This document shows positions 1 to 4,754 of a stretch of 6,853 nt of DNA, piece after piece. Below the pieces are notes generated by a model, which was not told where the DNA came from, made no database searches, and saw only the letters and a list, made by a program, of their open reading frames with translations. Position 1 is the stretch's first letter. The number at the start of each line of letters is the position of its first letter. Made by a program: the position numbers and the translations under genes. Source of the stretch: an uncultured Fibrobacter sp. (GTDB lineage Bacteria; Fibrobacterota; Fibrobacteria; Fibrobacterales; Fibrobacteraceae); assembly GCA_937891805.1 (NCBI GenBank), contig CALATK010000004.1:1-6853 (forward strand), read 5' to 3'.

Positions 1-371
1 CCGCCGTTGGGATCAAGAGAAACGAGCTCTGTGCCGGGATTTCTCATATCAAGGAAAACCTTAAGAGCCGGGATTACCTGCTGCTCTGTCCAGGAATAGC
101 TGGTAAGACCGTGGTCGGAAACTGCATATACATCGAAGCCATATTTATAGTTGATTTCGAGCATATCCTTGAGAGAATCTCTACCGTCGGATGCTGTTGT
201 GTGAGTGTGAAGGTCAGATTTGTACTGGTCCCAGGACCAATCAACATTCGCATAGGGGTTTACAATTGTGTAATCTCTGTCAAAACCTGCAGCGTAACCA
301 GCTGTTGAAAGCATACCTGCAAGCAAAGCAACAACGCAGATAACAGCGAGAACTTTTTTTGTCATTTTCAT
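1..371 (-). CDS. Secreted PHP-domain phosphoesterase-like protein, N-terminal part (cut by window start)
   Basis: Reading leftward from ATG at 371 gives 123 codons with no stop before the window edge, so the C-terminus is missing. Residues 1-27 look like a Sec signal peptide: a basic start (MKMTKK), a hydrophobic core (VLAVICVVALLAGML) and a probable signal peptidase I site near AGYA-A. No lipobox cysteine is seen. A PHP domain begins at about residue 53: DLHTHTTASDG (HxH metal motif, His55 and His57) and AVSDHG (Asp86-His87). PHP proteins are metal-dependent phosphoesterases; an exported one would act outside the cytoplasm, but its substrate cannot be read from this fragment. A good Shine-Dalgarno (AAGGTGAT) lies about 5 bases upstream and supports this start. 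GC is about 46% and all eight glycine codons are GGT or GGC, unlike the next gene. It resembles secreted PHP proteins of gut Clostridia; that origin is an inference. Confidence 0.82.
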   Translation of the reverse strand, partial: MKMTKKVLAVICVVALLAGMLSTAGYAAGFDRDYTIVNPYANVDWSWDQYKSDLHTHTTASDGRDSLKDMLEINYKYGFDVYAVSDHGLTSYSWTEQQVIPALKVFLDMRNPGTELVSLDPNG

Positions 372-392
372 TTATATCACCTTTTATATTGT

Positions 393-424
393 ATTATTCA
401 AACATTAAAATATTATTGAATAAT
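393..424. repeat. AT-only inverted repeat between the permease gene and the PHP gene
   Basis: ATTATTCAA (393-401) and TTGAATAAT (416-424) are perfect 9-bp inverted arms around a 14-base AT-rich loop. The element sits in the 73-bp gap after the TauE/SafE stop and before the PHP gene's ribosome site, both on the minus strand. It could be a weak hairpin ending the upstream transcript or an operator for the PHP gene. It lacks a GC stem, so it is not a convincing intrinsic terminator, and chance is possible in such AT-rich DNA. Confidence 0.35.
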
Positions 425-444
425 CTTTTAATAAATAAACCTTG

Positions 445-1218
445 TTAAATAATATTGACTAATAAAATTACACTTCCTATTAATGCTAACACTACCCCTG
501 TAACTCTATTTAATACTTTTGGTTCAGCTTTGTTTGCAAATTTTGCTGCTATTCTTGCAAATAAAAGTGTAGATAAAATGCAGAATACTAGTGCTGCTAA
601 ATCTGGAATTCCTCCAATTGAAAAATGACTGATTGCACCTGTTAATGCAGTAAATGTCATAATAAATACACTTGTTCCAACTGCTGTTTTTAATTCATAT
701 CCAAGAACACTTGTAAGAATTAATAACATCATCATTCCACCACCTGCACCAATAAATCCACAGATAAATCCAATTATAGTTCCACAAATTATTGATTGGA
801 TAAATCTTTTCTTTTTGGATACTGTTTCCATTTTTTCTTTCGTTGTCATTACAGGTTTTACAATAAATTTAATGCCCAAAAGTAGCGTCATAAACATCGA
901 AAAGTTTCCCATAACTGCATTAGGTACAATACTAGCAACATAACTTCCAACTAATGTAAAACATAAAACCGAAATCATCATTACTATTCCATTTTTTACA
1001 TCTATATTTTTATTTTTCCAATACTGTTTTGTACTTACTGCACTTGCTAATACATCACTCGCTAACGCTATTCCAACTGCTTGATATGCAGGTATCCCCA
1101 AAAATGTAATCAACATTGGACTTATTACAGCTGCTGCACTCATTCCTGCAAATCCTGTTCCTAATCCTGCTCCTATCCCAGCTATAAAACAAACAATAAA
1201 TTTATATATTAATTCCAT
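445..1218 (-). CDS. TauE/SafE family membrane permease (probable anion/sulfite exporter family)
   Basis: A 257-residue protein, typical length for TauE/SafE (DUF81) integral membrane proteins. Hydrophobic helices fill most of it, with a short basic loop near 123-140 (TTKEKMETVSKKKR). The internal duplication typical of the family is visible: a glycine-rich motif at about 13-36 (GIGAGLGTGFAGMSAAAVISP) is echoed at 150-183 (GFICGFIGAGGGMMM, then TAVGTSVFIM). Known relatives export sulfite or organosulfonates, or take part in sulfur metabolism, but substrate cannot be predicted from sequence alone. The start is supported by GAGGTGA four bases upstream of ATG 1218. It follows the DUF308 gene by 64 bp on the same strand, so the two may be co-transcribed. 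GC is near 32% with GGA, ATA and TTA codons, pointing to a low-GC Firmicute, unlike the genes to the right of 1840. Confidence 0.85.
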   Translation of the reverse strand: MELIYKFIVCFIAGIGAGLGTGFAGMSAAAVISPMLITFLGIPAYQAVGIALASDVLASAVSTKQYWKNKNIDVKNGIVMMISVLCFTLVGSYVASIVPNAVMGNFSMFMTLLLGIKFIVKPVMTTKEKMETVSKKKRFIQSIICGTIIGFICGFIGAGGGMMMLLILTSVLGYELKTAVGTSVFIMTFTALTGAISHFSIGGIPDLAALVFCILSTLLFARIAAKFANKAEPKVLNRVTGVVLALIGSVILLVNII

Positions 1219-1282
1219 TATTTCACCTCGTTTATTTTTACAACATTAACAACTTCTTTTGAAATATAGCAAGTATTCCAAC

Positions 1283-1828
1283 TTATAATATTTCATTAAC
1301 ATTTTTCATAAAAATTATATGTTCTATTATATCTATAACTGCATAAACTATCATTATTATTCCTATCGAAACAATTATAGCATTTGAATTTATTATTACA
1401 TATAGTCCACATGCAAACATAATTAATGCAAGTATAAGACTATATAGCCATGCTCCACTTCCAACTCTTTTGATTTGAATTGATGCGTTTATTCTTACAA
1501 AAGATGTATATACAATCCATATTCCTATTATAATTCTAAAAATAGAAGCTATTATATTCAAATAAAACATTGCTACAAAGCCAATAACTATTGATGTTAA
1601 TCCATATATTAAATCATAGTTAAAAAAATCATTTATTCCTTTTGAAGAAAAATAATTTATTATCTTTAAAATACCTATTACTATAAAAAAAGTCCCTATT
1701 AATCCTGTAATCATTTTTACAGTTCCTTCTGGTCTACATACTAATATAATTCCTAATATAGCAAAAAGCATTGATTCTAGTGTTGAAACCCAACCACTCT
1801 TTTTTAGTATTCTTTTCAAATTTTCCAT
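1283..1828 (-). CDS. DUF308/HdeD-like six-helix membrane protein
   Basis: A 181-residue, highly hydrophobic protein with about six membrane helices (roughly 14-31, 38-58, 75-91, 94-112, 126-147, 150-172) arranged as three helix pairs, as in the DUF308 (HdeD) family. Motifs such as LFAILGIILVCRPEGTVKMI and a following GxxxxxIGILKIINYF fit the repeat unit of that family. Escherichia coli HdeD is linked to acid resistance; most DUF308 proteins of Firmicutes have no assigned role. GC is about 25%, the lowest in the window. No Shine-Dalgarno lies at the right distance before ATG 1828: the only GGAG is about 21 bases away and fits another start at 1844. The sequence just upstream has a different composition, so the native 5' region of this gene may have been replaced at the boundary. 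The protein itself starts in a family-typical way (MENLKRILKK), so it is probably full length. Confidence 0.78.
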   Translation of the reverse strand: MENLKRILKKSGWVSTLESMLFAILGIILVCRPEGTVKMITGLIGTFFIVIGILKIINYFSSKGINDFFNYDLIYGLTSIVIGFVAMFYLNIIASIFRIIIGIWIVYTSFVRINASIQIKRVGSGAWLYSLILALIMFACGLYVIINSNAIIVSIGIIMIVYAVIDIIEHIIFMKNVNEIL

Positions 1829-1844
1829 TTTTCTGTTCGGTCAT
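1734..1844 (-). pseudogene. Short ORF, probably the first codons of a gene cut off at the composition boundary
   Basis: ATG at 1844 has the best ribosome site in this area (AAAAGGAGA at 1849-1857, four bases upstream) and opens a frame of 36 codons: MTEQKNGKFEKNTKKEW and onward, stop TAG at 1734-1736. It overlaps the DUF308 gene start in another frame. Only the first four or five codons (ATG ACC GAA CAG AAA) match the GC-rich style of the right-hand DNA; the rest is the DUF308 gene read out of frame and gives no recognisable protein. The simplest reading is that a gene beginning MTEQ, following the DUF1343 gene on the same strand, is broken after about 12 bases where the AT-rich DNA begins. 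It could also be a real leader peptide, which I think less likely. Confidence 0.45.
1829..1841. other. Sharp composition boundary (recombination or assembly junction)
   Basis: On the left the DNA is about 25% GC with Firmicute-like codons; on the right it is GC-rich and Fibrobacter-like. The change happens within about a dozen bases, between the ATG of the DUF308 gene (1828) and the ATG of the cut-off MTEQ frame (1844). An A-run (AAAAA on the minus strand) lies at the join and could be microhomology. I see no insertion-sequence ends, tRNA or integrase beside it. Both true horizontal transfer and a chimeric contig fit. Confidence 0.6.
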
Positions 1845-1858
1845 TGCGTCTCCTTTTC

Positions 1859-1871
1859 GCGGCTACGCCGC
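1859..1871. repeat. Small GC-rich hairpin GCGGC-TAC-GCCGC
   Basis: Perfect 5-bp arms around a 3-base loop, directly upstream (minus strand) of the AAAAGGAGA ribosome site of the MTEQ frame. It may be part of the leader of that lost gene, or the last strong structure before the heptamer element. It is too short and lacks a T-run for an intrinsic terminator. Confidence 0.3.
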
Positions 1872-1873
1872 AG

Positions 1874-1944
1874 TGTGAGGTGTGAAATGTGAGATGTGTA
1901 GTGAGTAATTATAATTTCACATTACACACTCCACATTATACATC
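1874..1944. repeat. Near-palindrome built of degenerate 7-bp tandem repeats
   Basis: The left half is a run of heptamers: TGTGAGG, TGTGAAA, TGTGAGA, TGTGTAG (1874-1901). The right half mirrors it: TTTCACA, TTACACA, CTCCACA, TTATACA (1915-1942). The centre, AATTATAATT (1907-1916), is a perfect palindrome. Pairing outward from the centre without any gap, 1879-1906 can fold on 1917-1944 with only a few mismatches and some G-U pairs, giving an imperfect hairpin of about 33 pairs. It starts three bases after the DUF1343 stop codon. It might end or stabilise that transcript, or be a mobile or amplified intergenic repeat. It has no coding potential that I can see. Confidence 0.7.
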
Positions 1945-1946
1945 AA

Positions 1947-3044
1947 TTAGATGCTTGTCTCTATATAGTCTCGTCTAAACGTGCCGTTGCCGAGCAAAAT
2001 GTCAATGGGCAGCTTCTTGAATTCGTATTCGTAGGGCGGCTGTTTCCAGGCGAAATTCTTCGGGTACTCGTTGAAGATGTACTGCAACAGCTTTACCGCC
2101 ATGTCAAAACTACGGAACTTGTCGCGGTCCAGCACGTGAATCTGCGCACCACCGCAAATCTGGCCCGCCCCCTTGTGGAACGTAGGCTGGAAGTAGTTCT
2201 CGCGGAAGTACACACCGGGAAGCTTGAGTCCGTTCATGTATTTGCAAAGCTTAACCGCATCGATAAATGGCGCACCGAAAATCTCGAAGGGGCGGGTGGT
2301 GCCGCGGCCTTCGCTCACGTTGGTTGCCTCAAACAGGCACATGCCGGGGTAAACGATTGCGGTATCGAGCGTAGGCATGTTTGGGCTGGGCAGAATCCAC
2401 GGGAGTCCCGTCTGGTCGTACCACATCTTTTTGTCGTAGCCTTCCATGCCGAGAACGTAGAGTTCGCACTTGGGGAAGCGTTCTTCCCTGAACTGCACCG
2501 CCAGTTCGCCGATGGTCTTCGCATGGCGGGTGCGGATGCTGTGGAGACCCACGAAACTGGTGTAATTCAGGTCAAGCACCGGGCCTTCCTCATCAATGCA
2601 GTTGATGGGGTTCGGGCGGTCCACCACGATGACGGGGATGCCCGCCTTCTCGCAGGCTTTCATACAAAGGAACAAGGTCCAGATGAAGGTGTAGTAGCGG
2701 GCGCCAACATCCTGCAGGTCCACAAGCATCATGTCCACGTGGCTGAGCATCTCGGGCGTGGGTTCGCGGTGTTCGCCATACAGGCTATAGACGGGAATGC
2801 CCAGTTCGGGGTCGGTGTAACCCTCCCACTCAATCATGTTGTCCTGGGTGTGGCCCTTGATGCCATGCTGCGGGCCAAAGAGCGCCGAAAGCTTGAACAG
2901 CTTGCCGTCGTATTCCTTGAGAAGGTCGAGAGTGTAGTGCAGGTCCGGGAGGACTGATGCCGGGTGGAGGACTGCGCCGAGGCGCTTGTCCTTGAGGTTT
3001 GCGGGGAAAGTTTTTTCGAAACGGGAGAGTGCGAGAGAGACCAT
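1947..3044 (-). CDS. DUF1343/NamZ-like protein (GH171 exo-N-acetylmuramidase family)
   Basis: A 365-residue protein with family hallmarks in order: KDKRLGAVLHPASV (18-31), ALFGPQHGIKG (54-64), GIPVYSLYGEHREPTPEML (about 82-100), MLVDLQDVGARYYTFIWTL (about 106-124), VVDRPNPIN (about 140-148), EGRGTTRPFEIFGAP and KLPIDILLGNGTF near the end. Characterised members (NamZ of Bacillus subtilis and Tannerella forsythia) release N-acetylmuramic acid from the non-reducing end of peptidoglycan fragments. No signal peptide is seen, so this copy may be cytoplasmic and act in wall recycling. Oddities: GPQHG where I recall the characterised enzymes have Glu in GPEHG/SPEHG; the C-terminus stops about 10 residues after the IDILLG motif, where many relatives continue for some 30 more; and no clear Shine-Dalgarno precedes ATG 3044. 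The heptamer palindrome starts directly after its stop. Family is secure; enzymatic activity of this copy is less so. Confidence 0.85.
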   Translation of the reverse strand: MVSLALSRFEKTFPANLKDKRLGAVLHPASVLPDLHYTLDLLKEYDGKLFKLSALFGPQHGIKGHTQDNMIEWEGYTDPELGIPVYSLYGEHREPTPEMLSHVDMMLVDLQDVGARYYTFIWTLFLCMKACEKAGIPVIVVDRPNPINCIDEEGPVLDLNYTSFVGLHSIRTRHAKTIGELAVQFREERFPKCELYVLGMEGYDKKMWYDQTGLPWILPSPNMPTLDTAIVYPGMCLFEATNVSEGRGTTRPFEIFGAPFIDAVKLCKYMNGLKLPGVYFRENYFQPTFHKGAGQICGGAQIHVLDRDKFRSFDMAVKLLQYIFNEYPKNFAWKQPPYEYEFKKLPIDILLGNGTFRRDYIETSI

Positions 3045-3050
3045 ATGATA

Positions 3051-3099
3051 GAGGTTAGGATTTAGGATCTAGGGGTTAGGAATGTGGAAATGAAGGTTT
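3051..3099. repeat. Degenerate 7-bp tandem array (GGNNNTA type)
   Basis: Consecutive heptamers GAGGTTA, GGATTTA, GGATCTA, GGGGTTA (3051-3078) share the pattern GGNNNTA, GAGGTTA being the loosest; GGAATGT, GGAAATG and AAGGTTT continue the 7-base phase more loosely to 3099. The array sits seven bases from the DUF1343 start, where a ribosome site and promoter would be expected on the minus strand. On that strand it reads as CCTAA-rich repeats and offers no Shine-Dalgarno. It looks like the same class of 7-bp-periodic sequence as 1874-1944, but with a different unit. Confidence 0.55.
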
Positions 3100-3109
3100 A
3101 CAAGATGTG

Positions 3110-3137
3110 TTAAAAATTAAGAATTAAGAGTTAGGGA
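3110..3137. repeat. Degenerate 7-bp tandem array (TTAARNN type)
   Basis: Four consecutive heptamers, TTAAAAA, TTAAGAA, TTAAGAG and TTAGGGA, follow each other without a gap. Together with 3051-3099 they make most of the left half of the 240-bp divergent region between the DUF1343 gene and ssb 7-bp periodic. No coding potential is seen. Confidence 0.5.
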
Positions 3138-3159
3138 ATGGGCGGCATTTTCAAGAAAG

Positions 3160-3191
3160 GGCTTTCTAAAGCCAGGTTTAAGTTTTTTTTT
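3160..3191 (+). terminator. Weak hairpin followed by a T-run (terminator-like, doubtful)
   Basis: GGCTTT (3160-3165) and AAAGCC (3168-3173) can pair around a very small loop, and nine T residues follow at 3183-3191. The nine-base gap between stem and T-run and the lack of any plus-strand gene upstream make a functional intrinsic terminator doubtful. It could shield ssb from read-through arising in the DUF1343 promoter region. Confidence 0.25.
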
Positions 3192-3192
3192 A

Positions 3193-3214
3193 CCCCAGAG
3201 GGGAATATTTCCCC
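3193..3214. repeat. Overlapping alternative hairpins CCCC-GGGG / GGGGAA-TTCCCC
   Basis: CCCC (3193-3196) can pair with GGGG (3200-3203), or GGGGAA (3200-3205) can pair with TTCCCC (3209-3214) around TAT. The two pairings share the same GGGG and exclude each other. The region lies just upstream of the probable ssb promoter, so a DNA-binding site is as likely as an RNA structure. Confidence 0.4.
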
Positions 3215-3219
3215 AAAAA

Positions 3220-3253
3220 TGTCAAAATTGACAAGCGGATTTTTTTATTTTTG
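3220..3253 (+). promoter_or_regulatory. Probable ssb promoter with overlapping palindrome
   Basis: TATTTTTG at 3246-3253 matches the Bacteroidetes -7 box TAnnTTTG exactly. Upstream, TTGACA at 3228-3233 matches a classical -35 hexamer, and ATTG at 3227-3230 is close to the Bacteroidetes -33 TTTG, though the 15-base spacing to the -7 box is shorter than usual. TTGACA is also the right arm of a 14-bp palindrome, TGTCAA-AA-TTGACA (3220-3233), which could be an operator. It does not match the TGCNC-N4-GTGCA LexA box reported for Fibrobacter, as I recall it. Position and motifs fit a promoter for ssb and the genes after it. Confidence 0.4.
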
Positions 3254-3284
3254 CCCCGTGAACAAAAAAAGCAAAGGATAAATT

Positions 3285-3758
3285 ATGGCTTATTTGAACA
3301 AAGTGATGCTCATTGGCAATATTGGTAAGGACCCTGAATTCCGCATGAGCCAGACCGGTGGACGCAAGCGCGTCTCCTTCTCCCTCGCCACCAGCCGTCG
3401 TTACCGCGACAACAACGGCGAGCAGAAAGAACAGACCGACTGGCACAACATTGTGGGTTGGGGTAAAACTGCCGACATTATCGAGCAGCTTGGCGTACAC
3501 AAGGGCATGAGCCTCTACGTAGAGGGTACCCTTACCAACCGCAGCTGGACCGACCAGAACGGCCAGAAGCGTTACGCTACCGAAGTCAACATGGACACCT
3601 TCCAGCTGCTGGGCCCCCGCACCCAGGGCGGTTCTCCCTCTTACCAGGGCGGCAACTCCTACCAGGGTAGCTCCAACAACTACAGCCAGCCTCAGGGTGG
3701 CGCTCCGGCATACGACGCCCCCATGCCCGAAGACGACGGCTCTGACCTTCCCTTCTAG
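3285..3758 (+). CDS. ssb: Single-stranded DNA-binding protein SSB
   Basis: A 157-residue protein, normal for bacterial SSB, which coats single-stranded DNA as a homotetramer and recruits replication and repair proteins. The OB-fold covers about residues 3-110: LNKVMLIGNIGKDPEFR at the start, then RVSFSLATSRRY, TDWHNIVGWGKTADI with the DNA-stacking tryptophans (Trp53, Trp59, Trp88), LYVEGTLTNRSW and FQLLGPR. Residues 111-147 form a flexible Gly/Ser/Gln/Tyr-rich linker. The acidic tip ends in DDGSDLPF, equivalent to the canonical DDDIPF partner-binding tail, so the protein is complete. AAAGGA six bases upstream supports ATG 3285. It is the first gene of a likely three-gene unit; the next gene begins three bases after its stop. 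GC-rich, like the rest of the right-hand segment. Confidence 0.97.
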   Translation: MAYLNKVMLIGNIGKDPEFRMSQTGGRKRVSFSLATSRRYRDNNGEQKEQTDWHNIVGWGKTADIIEQLGVHKGMSLYVEGTLTNRSWTDQNGQKRYATEVNMDTFQLLGPRTQGGSPSYQGGNSYQGSSNNYSQPQGGAPAYDAPMPEDDGSDLPF

Positions 3759-3761
3759 CCC

Positions 3762-4745
3762 ATGAACTCGGACGTAGCTGAAATTGCCCTGATGTACGTG
3801 CTCCCCCTGGGAGTCACGTTCATTACCATATTGCAGACGGCAGCCTCGGAATACCGCAGCCAGAAACTGGCGGGGGCGTTCTTGTCCCTCATCGTCGTTG
3901 TCCTGGACTGCCTGTTCTACTTTAGCAAGAACTCCTTCATTGCCTACAACAACGACGGCGGGCTTCTGCTTGCCTTCGGGAGCCTGTTCTTTTTTGCGAT
4001 TCTCTACGTAATCAAGAGCGACGAGACTCCTGCGAAGGTGGCAAACATCCTTTTTGCCGTGCTGATGCTTGCAGGAATTGTCGGAATTTCTTACTGGGAT
4101 AGACCTACATTGGTCATTACCTCCCAGTATTCCGCTGCTGACATTGCCGCCCAGAACGCCATGTACCAAGACTACATTACCTCGTTCCAGAACGGGACTC
4201 CGGCCAAGGCTACAAAAAGCAAGGTGACCGGAACCCAGATCAGGAACTCTGGCGCAACAGGCGAAAACGTGCAGGGTCAACGGCCTGCAAAGCCCGCCAC
4301 CCTCACCGAAGGTGCAAAAGCCCGACTGGAAAGCTACATGGACGAATCCCGTACCGTCATGAAGCGCATGCAAGAGGTGGAATCGGCCATCAACGGCTTT
4401 GGCAAGCTGCCGCCAAATATTTCGGAAGCAGACCGCGAAGAGTGGAGCCGCAAGGCCCTCGCCATCAGCAACAATGCCATGGCCATCAACAAGAAGGCCT
4501 TGGGGCTATTCCACCCCCACGAGTCCAGCGAAGCCCATGCCGAGCTGATTCAGGCCACCGAAAGCCTGCGTCTTGCGGCCTATTCCCTCTATACCTACAC
4601 CCTTCAAGAAAACGCAGCTGACCAGAAAGCTCAACTGCAGCAGGCGAAGGAACAGCTGGGTCAATCCAAGATTTTCCTGGACCGCTTTATCGCGGCCATC
4701 CAGGGACTCCTTACAAACTACAAAGAACAACCAGAAGAAAACTAA
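3762..4745 (+). CDS. Unknown protein: four membrane helices plus long soluble helical domain
   Basis: I do not recognise this 327-residue protein. Four hydrophobic helices occupy the first third: about 8-27, 37-55, 67-84 and 94-112, with short charged loops (EYRSQK; KSDETPAKV). Residues 113-184 are polar and probably disordered, with a Thr/Lys/Gly/Pro-rich stretch near 145-182. Residues 185-327 are charged and strongly helical, with coiled-coil-like segments near 185-212 and 255-325 and a Gln/Glu/Lys-rich end (QLQQAKEQLGQSK). No catalytic motif is visible. It starts three bases after the ssb stop and ends nine bases before asd, with no clear Shine-Dalgarno of its own, so translation is probably coupled to ssb. 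The pattern suggests a membrane-anchored scaffold or sensor-like protein, perhaps lineage-specific. That is inference from shape only. Its composition matches its neighbours, so recent transfer is unlikely. Confidence 0.85.
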   Translation: MNSDVAEIALMYVLPLGVTFITILQTAASEYRSQKLAGAFLSLIVVVLDCLFYFSKNSFIAYNNDGGLLLAFGSLFFFAILYVIKSDETPAKVANILFAVLMLAGIVGISYWDRPTLVITSQYSAADIAAQNAMYQDYITSFQNGTPAKATKSKVTGTQIRNSGATGENVQGQRPAKPATLTEGAKARLESYMDESRTVMKRMQEVESAINGFGKLPPNISEADREEWSRKALAISNNAMAINKKALGLFHPHESSEAHAELIQATESLRLAAYSLYTYTLQENAADQKAQLQQAKEQLGQSKIFLDRFIAAIQGLLTNYKEQPEEN

Positions 4746-4754
4746 AGGTTAATT

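Noticed and set aside
111..308. 65-codon plus-strand open frame at the left end
   Set aside because: The minus strand here encodes a signal peptide and PHP motifs with a good ribosome site.
377..416. Minus-strand promoter for the PHP gene (TACAAT at 388-393)
   Set aside because: The -10-like hexamer has no acceptable -35 partner and such matches are expected by chance in AT-rich DNA.
1874..1944. Possible CRISPR array
   Set aside because: Units are only 7 bp, degenerate and directly adjacent, with no spacers of constant length and no cas genes.
1829..1946. Insertion-sequence end or integration site at the composition boundary
   Set aside because: No terminal inverted repeat paired across the AT-rich segment, target duplication, transposase or tRNA is visible in the window.
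2136..2957. 273-codon plus-strand open frame opposite the DUF1343 gene
   Set aside because: It lies wholly inside a clear family gene, its His/Ala/Val-rich translation resembles no protein, and it reflects GC-rich third positions on the other strand.
3222..4373. 383-codon minus-strand open frame opposite ssb and the membrane protein
   Set aside because: It crosses two plus-strand genes and the promoter region; composition is typical of an antisense shadow with no motif.
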